The position numbers were made by a program, and so were the translations under genes. The notes below the pieces were generated by a model that worked only from the letters and a program-made list of their open reading frames with translations, had not been told where the DNA came from and searched no databases. Below are positions 31,977 to 40,955 of a stretch of DNA of 64,000 nt, piece after piece. Positions within the stretch are counted from its first letter, which is position 1. Each line of letters opens with the position of its first letter. This DNA is from Deltaproteobacteria bacterium (lineage in GTDB: Bacteria; Desulfobacterota; BSN033; UBA1163): contig VGRY01000005.1 of the NCBI GenBank assembly GCA_016875195.1, positions 51,263-115,262 of the forward strand, in the 5' to 3' direction.

Positions 31977-33002
31977 TTATTGATTCAGCGCTAACTGCGT
32001 TGCGATTTTAATGGCTTGGATCATGCTTTCGGGGTTGGCTCTGCCTTCTCCAGCCTTTCCAAAGGCTGTTCCATGATCAACCGATACCCGAACAATCGGT
32101 AAACCACAGGTAATATTCACCCCTGACATCGAACCCCAGGTTTTTGTTTTGTCGTCGTATTGGAAGCCGATCAGTTTCGTGGGAATATGACCCTGGTCAT
32201 GGTACATCACCACGACCAGATCATATTGTCCGCCCTGCATCTTTGAAAAGATCGTATCAGGAGGAATAGGGCCTTCGACCTGCAGCCCTTCTTTCTGCGC
32301 CAGCTTAATGGCTGGTTCAATTTCCTCAATCTCCTCACGGCCAAACAACCCGCTTTCTCCTGCATGGGGGTTCAAACCTGCAACGGCAATTCTCGGCCGT
32401 TGAACACCGAGTCGTTTCACGGTCTCATCGCCCAGCCGGATGACACGGAGAACCCTGTCTTTTTTCACACGATTGCATGCCTCTCTTAAAGAGACATGCG
32501 TGGAGACATGGATGACACGAAAATGCTCATGCATGAGCATCATCGCATAATCCTTCGTTTTGGTGAGATCAGCATAGATCTCCGTATGTCCGGAATAATG
32601 AAAGCCTGCGAGATTAATCGCCTCTTTGCTAATGGGGCCTGTTACCGTGGCATCGATCTCTTTTGCCATGGCCAGTTCGATGACTTTCCTCACATATTCA
32701 AAGGAGGCGCGGCCATATTCAGCCAGGATCGTTTTATGCTGGATTGATTTTCCAGCAACATTCTTTAGATCAAGAAGATCGATCGTTCCAAGTTTATAAA
32801 GCCCTTCTTTTGGAGAGGCGATGGGAAGGATCTTTAGATTCAATTTTGAGAAGCGGATTGCTTCTCTCATCATTTCGGGTTCAGCAATGGCCAGAGGCCT
32901 GCAAAGTTCGTAAATTTCAGGTAAGGCAAGGGCTTTTGCTGTAATCTCTGGCCCAATGCCTGCCGGATCCCCTACACTGATTCCAATGAGTGGTTTGTCC
33001 AT
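31977..33002 (-). CDS. pdxA2: PdxA-family dehydrogenase, probably catabolic PdxA2
   Basis: A 341-residue NAD(P)-dependent, metal-requiring 4-phospho-hydroxyacid dehydrogenase/decarboxylase. Signature segments are GISVGDPAGIGPEI, the metal-ligand His stretches SGHTEIYADL and MYHDQGHIPTKLIGF, and VDHGTAFGKAGEGRA. PdxA proper acts in vitamin B6 synthesis. The PdxA2 branch instead oxidises D-threonate or erythronate 4-phosphate, releasing CO2 and dihydroxyacetone phosphate, and is encoded with DUF1537 kinases. Here such a kinase is encoded at the head of the same-direction gene set (42858-44183), so the catabolic role is favoured. No pdxJ is nearby. It is the last gene of the set. Confidence 0.85.
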   Translation of the reverse strand: MDKPLIGISVGDPAGIGPEITAKALALPEIYELCRPLAIAEPEMMREAIRFSKLNLKILPIASPKEGLYKLGTIDLLDLKNVAGKSIQHKTILAEYGRASFEYVRKVIELAMAKEIDATVTGPISKEAINLAGFHYSGHTEIYADLTKTKDYAMMLMHEHFRVIHVSTHVSLREACNRVKKDRVLRVIRLGDETVKRLGVQRPRIAVAGLNPHAGESGLFGREEIEEIEPAIKLAQKEGLQVEGPIPPDTIFSKMQGGQYDLVVVMYHDQGHIPTKLIGFQYDDKTKTWGSMSGVNITCGLPIVRVSVDHGTAFGKAGEGRANPESMIQAIKIATQLALNQ

Positions 33003-33085
33003 GGTTTAACCTTAAATTTTTCCCTCATTAAACGAAAAAATATTTTTGAATTCGGTAACATTTTAACTGTTTGAAGAAGCTTTAT

Positions 33086-33191
33086 AAAATCCCTCCCAAC
33101 CCCTTTACCAAGGAGAGAGGAGTTTCCCCCCTTACTAAAGGGGGTGAAAACGGGTTCTCCCCTTTGGAAAAGGGGAGTTAGAGGGGATTTT
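33086..33191. repeat. CCCTCC/GGGGATTTT extragenic inverted repeat, copy 4
   Basis: AAAATCCCTCCCAACCCC and GGGGAGTTAGAGGGGATTTT are long outer arms; CCTTTACCAAGG and CCCTTACTAAAGGGGG are inner hairpins. It separates the racemase-like gene from pdxA2. The preceding TGTTTGAA...AAAATCCCTCC stretch is shared with the copy at 46827-46905. Confidence 0.7.
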
Positions 33192-33196
33192 GTCAA

Positions 33197-33868
33197 TTAA
33201 AGTCTTTCTAACATCTCTTTCACTCTCTCTACACATAATCGAGGGCTGGAGAAGACGGGTTTTCCCACAGCCTGTGCGATTTGTCCTTCCAGTCTTGCCA
33301 TGGAAGCCTGTGCGAGGACAAAGACATCGACGCCCTTGGCGGCTGTTGAAGCCTTCTCCATGATCATCTGGTCGTGTTTGGCCTTATCTCCGGACATCAA
33401 GATTTGGAAAGCGCCCTCACAGAGAAGCCTCTCGGTTGTTACCTTTTTATTAATCTCGCCCCCTTTGGAGTGTATCAAACGGATGGTGGGATCGAGCGTA
33501 GTCGGGACCGTTGCCATCACTCCTATTTTTTCTCCCTCAGCCACTGCCTTCTCTGCCATGGCTTCGTCAATTTTCATAATAGGAATGGACACCAGTTTCC
33601 GTGCCACGTCGATCGTATCCCCCATGGTTGAGCACAGGGATAGGATAGCCTGGGCCCCTGTCTGCTCTGCAGCCATGATATAGTGACACATCTTCCGAGT
33701 AATGGCAGGGGTGGGTTTTCCTTCCTTTATGACATCCGCTAACAAGGAATCATCTACGATGTTGACCAGCCTCACATCAGGGAGTGCCTCTGAAAGCATC
33801 TTCATCAAAGCGGTCTCGACATTGAGGAATACGAAACTGGTGTGGATTAAAGCTAATGTCTTTTGCAT
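33197..33868 (-). CDS. Asp/Glu/hydantoin racemase-family protein
   Basis: A 223-residue protein of the Asp/Glu racemase superfamily. It opens KTLALIHTSFVFLNVE and has a first catalytic-type Cys in ILSLCSTMGDT. The second expected Cys region reads RLLCEGAFQIL, and DVFVLAQASMA follows. ATG 33868 is chosen (AAGGAG six bases upstream); a longer frame would be translated from the repeat element immediately upstream. In four-carbon acid sugar gene clusters, members of this broad family are linked to epimerisation or decarboxylation of sugar acids. The exact reaction is unknown. Confidence 0.78.
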   Translation of the reverse strand: MQKTLALIHTSFVFLNVETALMKMLSEALPDVRLVNIVDDSLLADVIKEGKPTPAITRKMCHYIMAAEQTGAQAILSLCSTMGDTIDVARKLVSIPIMKIDEAMAEKAVAEGEKIGVMATVPTTLDPTIRLIHSKGGEINKKVTTERLLCEGAFQILMSGDKAKHDQMIMEKASTAAKGVDVFVLAQASMARLEGQIAQAVGKPVFSSPRLCVERVKEMLERL

Positions 33869-33892
33869 CTTCATCTCCTTGTGGTGATTTAC

Positions 33893-34020
33893 TAATACAA
33901 ACGTATAAAGTAAATTGTCATTGCGAGGAGTGGAGCGACGAAGCAATCCAATGAAAAACGAGATTGCCACGCCCTTTGGGCTCGCAATGACAGGTCAAAG
34001 GATTTAATGCGTTTATATTA
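33893..34020. repeat. 128-base nested palindrome (TAATACAAACG outer / CATTGCGAG inner)
   Basis: Outer arms TAATACAAACGTATAAA and TTTAATGCGTTTATATTA enclose an inner pair GTCATTGCGAGG and CTCGCAATGAC (33917-33991). It has the same length and both arm types as the element at 44517-44644. It lies directly upstream of the racemase-like gene, covering its promoter region. Confidence 0.8.
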
Positions 34021-34102
34021 AAATCCTAACCTATTCAATAGCCTCTATGGATGGCAGATTCAAGAGTTATTCTTTCTTAGGGTTCATTTCAAAACTGGAG
34101 AA

Positions 34103-35089
34103 TCATTTCATCCATCGGGAGGTATTAAAATGGTTGGAGACATGAGTGCCGGGGGAAACCAATTCGCCACAGAAGCGAAGGTCAGATTCATCCAGTTTCA
34201 TATCGGCCGAAGGGAGAAGATCTTCCAGTTGTCCCAATGTCCTTGGTCCTATGATCGCTCCGGTAATACCCGGTTGATTGATGACCCATGCCAGGGCAAG
34301 CTGTGAAACCGTACATCCCTTTTGGGTGGCTCGCTGGGCAAGTTGAAGTCCAACCTCAATCCCCCGCTTCGTAATTCTTTCAGCATAAACATCCCTCAAT
34401 GTCCCCCTGCTTCCCATAGGCAGGTTTGACGGATCGGTGTACCTGCAGGCTAACATCCCTTGAGCAAGTGGCGACCAGGTAATCAAGCCAAGATCATAAG
34501 CCCGGCACATTGGAATAATTTCGTTTTCGATTCGGCGGTCTAAAAGATTATAGGGAGGTTGTTCGCAGATGAATTTAGGGTAATGGTGTCGGTCAGAGAT
34601 CCATAGGGCTTCAACCACCCGCCAGGCAGGATGGGTGGAGGAAGCGATATATCGAACCTTCCCATGCCTCACCAGAAGATCAAGAGCAGCAAGGGATTCC
34701 TCCTGGGGGATATCAAAATCGGTTCGGTGAAGAAAGTAGATGTCAATATAATCGGTCCGCAACCTCTTCAGACTGGCCTCACAGCTTTCAATGATGTGGT
34801 GCTTTGAGTTGCCCGCATCATTTGGGCCCGGGCCTGTTTTCATAAAGACTTTCGATGTGACGAAGACCTCTTTTCTTTTCCCATTTTGTGCCAGAGCCTC
34901 GCCGAGAATGCGCTCACTTTCGCCTTCAGCATAGACATCTGCGCAGTCAAAGAGGTTGATGCCTGCTTCGATTACCCGGTGGATGATCTTAAACGATTCC
35001 TCCTTGCTGGTGGGGTTACCGAAATTCATCGTCCCCAGTACAAGAGGAGAAATTTTCAGACCTGATCTGCCAAGGCGTCTGTATTCCAT
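34103..35089 (-). CDS. aldo/keto reductase (2)
   Basis: A 328-residue aldo/keto reductase. Catalytic Asp and Tyr appear in FDCADVYAEGESERILG, Lys in FVTSKVFM and His in IYFLHRTDFD. The cofactor region is GAIIGPRTLGQL near the end. It is of the same YghZ/Tas-like branch as the enzyme at 29911 but clearly different in sequence. It starts 8 bases after the tctA stop and probably reduces a keto or aldehyde sugar intermediate in the imported-acid pathway. The substrate is unknown. Confidence 0.87.
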   Translation of the reverse strand: MEYRRLGRSGLKISPLVLGTMNFGNPTSKEESFKIIHRVIEAGINLFDCADVYAEGESERILGEALAQNGKRKEVFVTSKVFMKTGPGPNDAGNSKHHIIESCEASLKRLRTDYIDIYFLHRTDFDIPQEESLAALDLLVRHGKVRYIASSTHPAWRVVEALWISDRHHYPKFICEQPPYNLLDRRIENEIIPMCRAYDLGLITWSPLAQGMLACRYTDPSNLPMGSRGTLRDVYAERITKRGIEVGLQLAQRATQKGCTVSQLALAWVINQPGITGAIIGPRTLGQLEDLLPSADMKLDESDLRFCGELVSPGTHVSNHFNTSRWMK

Positions 35090-35096
35090 AAGTTGA

Positions 35097-36638
35097 TCAA
35101 ATGGTACTCTCTGTGATTTTCTTTTTGAATATTTTCCCTTTCAACCATGCCGTGAATCGTTTATAGAATGGCATTTGACTGACAAACATCCAGACGATGA
35201 TGAGGAGTAGCATCAGGGCAACAGGACGGGTGAAGAAGGGCAGAAAACTTCCCTGGGAAACCATCAACGCCCTTCGAATATTTTCATCCGCCATCGGTCC
35301 CAGGATGACTCCGATGACCAGAGGGGCAATGGGATAACCCATCGATTGCATGAAGTAGGCCAGAATGCCCACAGGGACCATCAGATAAAGGTTAAAGACC
35401 TTCGTCCCGAGTGCGTAGGAACCGATAACGCAGAGCGCCAGGACGACTGGCATAAAGATAGGTGGAGGAATCCGTAAGACCTTGACTACCTGTTTTGCGA
35501 GAACAAGACCGCAAATGAGCATCGCAAATGAAGCCAGACAGAGAATGGCTGTCATCTCCATGATAAAGTGAGGATGTTCTATGGAGAGCATAGGGCCTGG
35601 AGTGACATTGTGAATCATCAGGGCTCCAAGAAGCATAACTGCAGGTGGGCTGCCCGGTATGCCGAGGGTTAAGAGAGGAATGATGGCGCCTCCGATACAG
35701 GCATTGTTGGCTGTTTCCGATGCGATGACACCCTCATAGGCGCCTTTTCCAAAGGCTTCTGGGTTTTTGGAGGCTTTCTTGGCGGTGCCGTAAGAGACCC
35801 ATGCGGCAATGTCCTCTCCGATCCCGGGAACTGCTCCAATTCCCACGCCGATGAGGGCAGAGCGGACGATGGTCTTAATCCGTCTTACGATAATCCTCAA
35901 TTCGGGGACGACGCGCTGAAATTTTTTTGCTTCTCCAACTGATAACTGGTCCCGAATAACCTGGATGATCTGAGGTATGCCGAAGGCTCCTATAAGAACG
36001 GGCACTACTTCAAGCCCCCCATCTAATTCAGAAATGCCAAAGGTGAAGCGTGGGAAAAACTGGAGATGATCCCTTCCTATGAGCGCCAAAAAAAGGCCGA
36101 TGAGTCCTGAAATCCATCCCTTGTAAACGAGGTCCTGACCGGTCAAGCCTCCGCTGATCATGATCCCGAAAAAAGCCAGGAGGAAGAATTCAAAGGAGGT
36201 AAATTGAAGGGCCAGCTTAGCAATAAGAGGCGCAAAGAGAGCGAGAAAGAACATCCCCACCATGGTTCCGATAAAAGAGGCAGTGGTGGTAAGGCCGAGG
36301 GCCCTTCCAGCTTCTCCCTTGCAGGCGAGGGGATAGCCATCCATAGCGGTCGCAGCTGCCGCAGCTGTTCCCGGGATATTCACACAGATGGAGCCGTAAG
36401 AGCCTCCATAGACAGCGCCTACATACATCCCGAGAAGGGTGATCATTGCAGTGGTTGTATTGATTCCATAGGTCAACGTCGTGAGCAAGCCTACGCCAAG
36501 CGTTGCCGTGAGACCCGGCATGGCGCCGAAGATGATGCCAAGGATTACAGATCCAAATAATAGAAGGGCATTTTCTAAATTAAAGGCCGTGGTAAAAACG
36601 GTCACATAGAAATCCCAGATTTGTTCGAGGATAAACAT
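35097..36638 (-). CDS. tctA: tripartite tricarboxylate transporter large permease TctA
   Basis: A 513-residue inner-membrane protein with about 12 hydrophobic segments. Family marks are GAMPGLTATLGVGLLTTLTY, YGGSYGSICVNIPGTAAAAA, GIGAVPGIGEDIAAWVSYG and GSPPAVMLLGALMIHN. TctA is the ion-coupled channel of the TTT importer and works with TctB and the periplasmic TctC. Although first known for citrate, family members carry many organic and sugar acids. In this context a four-carbon acid sugar is the likely cargo. It lies 22 bases after tctB. Confidence 0.93.
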   Translation of the reverse strand: MFILEQIWDFYVTVFTTAFNLENALLLFGSVILGIIFGAMPGLTATLGVGLLTTLTYGINTTTAMITLLGMYVGAVYGGSYGSICVNIPGTAAAAATAMDGYPLACKGEAGRALGLTTTASFIGTMVGMFFLALFAPLIAKLALQFTSFEFFLLAFFGIMISGGLTGQDLVYKGWISGLIGLFLALIGRDHLQFFPRFTFGISELDGGLEVVPVLIGAFGIPQIIQVIRDQLSVGEAKKFQRVVPELRIIVRRIKTIVRSALIGVGIGAVPGIGEDIAAWVSYGTAKKASKNPEAFGKGAYEGVIASETANNACIGGAIIPLLTLGIPGSPPAVMLLGALMIHNVTPGPMLSIEHPHFIMEMTAILCLASFAMLICGLVLAKQVVKVLRIPPPIFMPVVLALCVIGSYALGTKVFNLYLMVPVGILAYFMQSMGYPIAPLVIGVILGPMADENIRRALMVSQGSFLPFFTRPVALMLLLIIVWMFVSQMPFYKRFTAWLKGKIFKKKITESTI

Positions 36639-36660
36639 AAACTTCCTTTCTCTTGCCTTC

Positions 36661-37407
36661 CTAACGTAGCGCGTAACGGACGATATTCATCAATTCAATA
36701 AACCCTCCCTCCACAGGAAGCGGAACGAGAAGAAAGTATTTGAACGAGGGGATCAGGATGAAAGAAGGGACGATGGACATGATGATCGAGAGGTTCCATT
36801 TCCCCTTTAGAATCCGGTCTCCCCGGATCAGGAACCGACTATAAGCGATATAGGTAAGAAAGAATAAGAACACCAGGATGTCCATCGAATAGAGGAACCC
36901 TTCGTTAAGTTGCTTATCGATTCCGAAAAGAAACGCAATCAGGAATAGAAGACATCCGACGAGATAGAATGTAAAAAATTTCTTCAATAGGCCAGGTTTA
37001 TCCAGGTAGAAGAGTGTGATAAAGACGAAAAGAGTCAACATGGTGCTCAAGAAATAGTCGATTCTTGGAATATAGAGATAGACATAAGCGGCGATGACGA
37101 GGAGTATGCCGAAAAAGCGGAGGGTCTTGCCGGGAGAACCCTCCTGGCGGTGGGAAAGGTCTTCAAAAAACTTCTTTGCGCCTCCATCCTTGATTGCCCT
37201 TCGGCACAGGACCATTCCCATGATGATGATGAGTCCGCCGACACAAACCGGAAATAGGCCGGGAGAAACGAACCAGACATTCATCACCCCTCCCCAGCTG
37301 TCCTTCATGGGGATTTCGATCAGGGTATAGAGGAGCATGAAGATTCCGAAGGCAATCAGGATGAGGCTGGTGATGAAGTCCTTTTTTCTCAATTCGACTT
37401 TGTCCAT
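36661..37407 (-). CDS. tctB: tripartite tricarboxylate transporter small permease TctB
   Basis: A 248-residue membrane protein longer than the usual ~150-residue TctB. It has the family N-terminus (KDFITSLILIAFGIFMLLY) and the WFVSPGLFPVCVGGLIIIMG segment. After four helices there is a basic stretch and two or three further hydrophobic segments (IIMSIVPSFILIPSFKYFLL), an extended form seen in some anaerobes. It stabilises TctA. It is separated from tctC by a nested palindrome and a ~230-base gap. Confidence 0.88.
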   Translation of the reverse strand: MDKVELRKKDFITSLILIAFGIFMLLYTLIEIPMKDSWGGVMNVWFVSPGLFPVCVGGLIIIMGMVLCRRAIKDGGAKKFFEDLSHRQEGSPGKTLRFFGILLVIAAYVYLYIPRIDYFLSTMLTLFVFITLFYLDKPGLLKKFFTFYLVGCLLFLIAFLFGIDKQLNEGFLYSMDILVFLFFLTYIAYSRFLIRGDRILKGKWNLSIIMSIVPSFILIPSFKYFLLVPLPVEGGFIELMNIVRYALR

Positions 37408-37467
37408 TGGTTTCCCTCAAATAAAAATCTGAATAAAACGAATGATAACGAATAAAACGAATGTTTC

Positions 37468-37626
37468 CCACCTCCCCATCGAGAGACTGTGTCGTAATTA
37501 CTATTTTGTCACCCTGAATTTATTTCAGGGTCTCGTAATTGTTTGAATTCGTTAGATCCTGAACCAAGTTCAGGATGACATCTTTATCAATTTCCCTATT
37601 ACGACACACCCTCTAAACGGGGAGGG
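37468..37626. repeat. nested palindrome (GACTGTGTCGTAAT outer / CCTGAA inner)
   Basis: Outer arms GAGACTGTGTCGTAATTA and TATTACGACACACCC extend into CCTCCCC/GGGGAGG. The inner core is GTCACCCTGAATTTATTTC ... GTTCAGGATGACA. It lies between tctC and tctB. The outer arms match those at 51574-51730, whose inner core is of a different type. Confidence 0.8.
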
Positions 37627-37639
37627 GAAAAAATTGTTT

Positions 37640-38650
37640 TTACGGTTTTGGAATCTTCAATGTTTCGGGGTTGACCTTTGCGGCTCCCAATTCCCAGAGG
37701 GTCCATGCAAACAGGGACTCCAATTTATCAAACTCATCTCGTGAATCCTTTCCGGTCTTTCCCGAGAGAGCATAGTAGTTTTGCTCTGCCCAGCCCTTCA
37801 TCATGTCTGAAGCGATGACCTTCTTAAAACCATCTGCGATGATTCCCTTCACATTCTCCGGAACCCGTGCAGGAACTGCAAAACCGATGGCCTGCATAAT
37901 GGGCAGATACTTTGAGAGGCCCGGATATGGGACAAAGGAGGATGGAATGGAGCCCACATCTTTCATGGTAAATGGCTGGGGTGTGAGCATCGCAAGAGGT
38001 CTCAGTTTTCCTGCGCGGATAAGCTGCTGCTGCTCAGCCACAGAGGTGATGACCACGGAAACCTCGCCGGTCATGGCGGCGGTCTGCGCGGGAGCTGATC
38101 CGGGATAAGGAATATAATTGAACTTGGCACCCGATCCTTTTTCAAGGGCTAAAAGGTTGAGGTGATGGATGGACCCGGAAGCGCTGGCGCCTGCGCGGAT
38201 GGAGTTCGGCTTTGCCTTTGCCGCTTCGATCAGTTCTTTCAAATCCTTGTAAGGGGCATTCGGAGTGACAGAAATCAAATCCGGGGAACCCCCTACGATA
38301 AAGTAGTCCCATACATACATCCTCTTGTCCCAGCCTCCCTGTACTCCGGCAGTCACACAGGACTCAGATACCCCTGCCCATGTGTATCCGTCATGCGGCC
38401 GGGAATAGACATCGCTCATACCAATTGATCCACCCACACCACCGGGCTTATTGATCACGTTGATGTTTACTTTGAATAGTTTCGCCATTTCACCCGAGAC
38501 GATGCGGTTGCACACATCGGTTCCGCCGCCTGCTGCCCAGACGACCGTATTGGTGATATCCCGGACAGGAAACTTCTTCTCCTGCGCCAGACTCAAACCT
38601 GAGAAGACAAAAACCAACAAGAGACTTAAAAATAAATACTTTTTCATCAC
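37640..38650 (-). CDS. tctC: TctC-type periplasmic solute-binding protein
   Basis: A 336-residue secreted binding protein of the Bug/TctC family. Signal peptide MMKKYLFLSLLLVFVFSGLS is followed by PVRDITNTVVWAAGGGTDV, which takes the place of the usual PxRPITLIVPFxPGG opening. Further marks are INVINKPGGVGGSIG and PNSIRAGASASGSIHHL. It captures the substrate in the periplasm for TctAB. The divergent first loop suggests a less usual ligand than citrate; a sugar acid fits the context. It is upstream of tctB and tctA. Confidence 0.9.
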   Translation of the reverse strand: MMKKYLFLSLLLVFVFSGLSLAQEKKFPVRDITNTVVWAAGGGTDVCNRIVSGEMAKLFKVNINVINKPGGVGGSIGMSDVYSRPHDGYTWAGVSESCVTAGVQGGWDKRMYVWDYFIVGGSPDLISVTPNAPYKDLKELIEAAKAKPNSIRAGASASGSIHHLNLLALEKGSGAKFNYIPYPGSAPAQTAAMTGEVSVVITSVAEQQQLIRAGKLRPLAMLTPQPFTMKDVGSIPSSFVPYPGLSKYLPIMQAIGFAVPARVPENVKGIIADGFKKVIASDMMKGWAEQNYYALSGKTGKDSRDEFDKLESLFAWTLWELGAAKVNPETLKIPKP

Positions 38651-38742
38651 TTCCTCCTTTCTTTAAATCCAGAGTATTAAATTCGAAAAATCATTAACCA
38701 CTTGCTATTTTTTCTCCAAACTCATCACTCTTCACTCATAAC

Positions 38743-38874
38743 TATAGTGAACGGCTTTGAAAGTAGTCATTGCGAGGACCCCGCACTTGATGCGGGGGAC
38801 GTGGGTCGCATCGACCTTCACTTTGTTCGCAATGACACATGATGGATGTCGATTTATTTAAGTCGTTCACTATA
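38743..38874. repeat. nested palindrome (TATAGTGAACG outer / CATTGCGAG inner)
   Basis: Outer arms TATAGTGAACGGCTT (38743-38757) and AAGTCGTTCACTATA (38860-38874) enclose GTCATTGCGAGG...GCAATGAC (38766-38836). A CCCGCACTTGATGCGGG hairpin is inside. It sits in the ~280-base gap between the isomerase and tctC genes, which shows no gene. Confidence 0.8.
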
Positions 38875-38932
38875 ATGACTATAATTTCCTCTCACCTCCT
38901 TTTCTCTTGAATTCTTTTCTCGATTCACCCTT

Positions 38933-39895
38933 TCACCTTAAAACCTGTTCCTCCAGCCACTTCAATGTTTCCAGCGTTCTCTCTTCCTTGATCATGGAAA
39001 GGAGCTTCTTTGAATCGAGGCGATTGACAATCTTGATCATCTTTTCCGTTGTGGCGATGGTCCTTTCAAAAGCACCGATTGGGTCAAGCCGCACCGGACT
39101 CATATCCGAGGTCACCCATCCGCGGTAGTTGAATTTCTTCAGGTAGAAAAGCATCTCGAGATAATCCCACAGGTTTCGTGTCGCCGGAATGAGGTCCCAG
39201 TCCCATTTTCGATTGTTGTCGTTGATATGGATGTAATAAGGGACTCCGCTGGATTGAGCAAGGCAGACCGATTCAGCAACAGTTTCCCCCACCATCAGTG
39301 AGTGGCCCACATCAATGGTGATTCCCAGATTGGGCTCATTGATTTCACGGATCATGCAGAGTGTCTTGGCAGCCGTATCAAGATAACAGTTGACCCGGGT
39401 CTCAACGCCTTTGTATTCAAGAAAAAGACGGATATCTTTCTGGTGCCTCGCTGCTTCCTTGAAGGTGGAGATCATGTTCTTCCATGCCTGCTGGTAGTCA
39501 ACCTGGAAGAGGTAATCATAGCCGTCGCTGAGAGGGCAACAGGTCACTTTGTCGGCGCCCAGTTCTTTTGCCATATCCAGACCTTCGCAGATAAACCGGA
39601 TGGCTTTGTCCCTGAGCTTCTTCGAGTTGACGCTTGAAGATCCTTTTACGAATTCAGGCTCGCCCTTAATGTTGACGTTAACCGCAGCCACTCCGAGATG
39701 ATATTTTTTTAGGGTCTTCTTAATTGAGCCGAGGTCCTGCAGCTCATATGGATAGACGATTTCCACCCCTTTTGCGCCTTTAACTTTTGCCACAGCGGCA
39801 ATTTTTTCCTTGGGCGTTTTTGACTCATGGTACTCGCTGAAACGGTCCTTCAGCTTTCCCATAAACCCTGTGATAATCGCCTGTTTGATCTCCAT
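38933..39895 (-). CDS. xylose isomerase-like sugar phosphate isomerase/epimerase
   Basis: A 320-residue AP-endonuclease-2/xylose isomerase-like TIM barrel. Likely metal ligands are Glu in FLEYKG, Asp and His in GITIDVGHSLM and His in YYIHINDN. The opening is MEIKQAIITGFMGKLKDRF. Family members isomerise or epimerise sugars, inositols or sugar acids in the cytoplasm. It lies 2 bases after the transketolase C-terminal gene and probably converts a pathway intermediate. The exact substrate is unknown. Confidence 0.86.
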   Translation of the reverse strand: MEIKQAIITGFMGKLKDRFSEYHESKTPKEKIAAVAKVKGAKGVEIVYPYELQDLGSIKKTLKKYHLGVAAVNVNIKGEPEFVKGSSSVNSKKLRDKAIRFICEGLDMAKELGADKVTCCPLSDGYDYLFQVDYQQAWKNMISTFKEAARHQKDIRLFLEYKGVETRVNCYLDTAAKTLCMIREINEPNLGITIDVGHSLMVGETVAESVCLAQSSGVPYYIHINDNNRKWDWDLIPATRNLWDYLEMLFYLKKFNYRGWVTSDMSPVRLDPIGAFERTIATTEKMIKIVNRLDSKKLLSMIKEERTLETLKWLEEQVLR

Positions 39896-39896
39896 C

Positions 39897-40901
39897 TTAT
39901 TTCCTTCCTTTCCTCTTTTTCTTTGTTCCCTTTCTTTCCATCACTTCATAAACGGCCTGTTTGATCATTGGAGGAGTCAACCCAAGGCACTCTTTAATCT
40001 CTTCAATCGTGCCGGAATCCCCGAACTGATCTTTCACGCCGACCCTCTTGACCAGAACAGGGTAGTTCTCAGAGGTCAATTCCGAAACCGCTCCCCCCAA
40101 TCCTCCGTAGATATTTCCATCTTCGACCGTGACGATGGCATCGGTCTCTTTCGCCGCCGAGAGGATCGCCTCTTCATCCAGAGGCTTAATCGTCTGGATA
40201 TCGAGAACCCTAACTTGAATCCCTTCCTTTTCAAGTTCTTCTGCGACTTGAAGGGCGCTGTTGACCAAAATCCCTGTGGCCAGAATCGCCACATCGCTTC
40301 CTTCATGAATGCATACAGCCTTCCCGATTTCAAATTCGAAGTCATTCGCATAGAGAATTGGAAAGGCTGCCCCTGTAAAAGGCAATCGAAGAATCACTGG
40401 ACCCACATAATCTGCGGCTGCAAAAGTTGCCTTCTCCGTGCTGATGGCATCGGATGGGGAGAGGATGAGTAAATTGGGTATGGCTCGCAGAGCAGCGATA
40501 TCTTCAATCGTCTGGTGAGAAGGGCCAATGGCAGGCCAGACAACCCCTGAGTTGCAGAGAACGACCTTCGCATTTCGGTTATCATAAGCGAGGTTTTGCC
40601 GGATCTGATTGTACCCCCTGCCCAGGGCAAAGATGTCGTGGCAATGGGTAAAAGGGATCCATCCAGCATCCGCCAATCCTGCCGCACTTGTGATCAGATG
40701 GCCTTCGGCAATACCCACATCGATCAATCGATCAGGATACTTCTCCTGAAAAACTTCACCCACCTCGCCCGAAGGAAAATCCCCATAAACAGAAACGATC
40801 TTTTCGTTCTTTTCGGCAAGTTGAACAAGGGCCCGATTATGGGCTACGTACATATTTTCCAGGGTATCTCTTTTCTCCCGCAAATAGATGGTTTTCAACA
40901 T
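39897..40901 (-). CDS. transketolase, C-terminal subunit
   Basis: A 334-residue protein holding the pyrimidine-binding and C-terminal domains of a split transketolase. It has NRALVQLAEKNEKIVSVYGD, IDVGIAEGHLITSAAGLA and FTHCHDIFALGRGYNQIR, with the conserved Glu in GIAEGH that activates thiamine diphosphate. The C-terminal domain ends with a highly basic tail (KGTKKKRKGRK). It pairs with the N-terminal subunit encoded just upstream and moves two-carbon ketol units between sugar phosphates. GGGGAGG precedes the ATG. Confidence 0.9.
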   Translation of the reverse strand: MLKTIYLREKRDTLENMYVAHNRALVQLAEKNEKIVSVYGDFPSGEVGEVFQEKYPDRLIDVGIAEGHLITSAAGLADAGWIPFTHCHDIFALGRGYNQIRQNLAYDNRNAKVVLCNSGVVWPAIGPSHQTIEDIAALRAIPNLLILSPSDAISTEKATFAAADYVGPVILRLPFTGAAFPILYANDFEFEIGKAVCIHEGSDVAILATGILVNSALQVAEELEKEGIQVRVLDIQTIKPLDEEAILSAAKETDAIVTVEDGNIYGGLGGAVSELTSENYPVLVKRVGVKDQFGDSGTIEEIKECLGLTPPMIKQAVYEVMERKGTKKKRKGRK

Positions 40902-40920
40902 TCCATCCTCCCCATCAAAG

Positions 40921-40948
40921 GTAGGGGCAATTCATGAATTGCCCCTAC
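40921..40948. repeat. 28-base perfect palindrome, copy 1
   Basis: GTAGGGGCAATTCA is followed at once by its exact reverse complement. An identical copy lies at 47102-47129. It sits between the two transketolase subunit genes, inside the operon. It belongs with other hairpins sharing GTAGGG/CCCTAC edges. Confidence 0.9.
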
Positions 40949-40955
40949 AGAGTTT

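Noticed and set aside
31977..33002. Vitamin B6 biosynthesis role for the PdxA-family gene
   Set aside because: No pdxJ or other B6 genes are near, and the gene ends an operon-like set with a DUF1537 kinase, for which the PdxA2 catabolic role is established.
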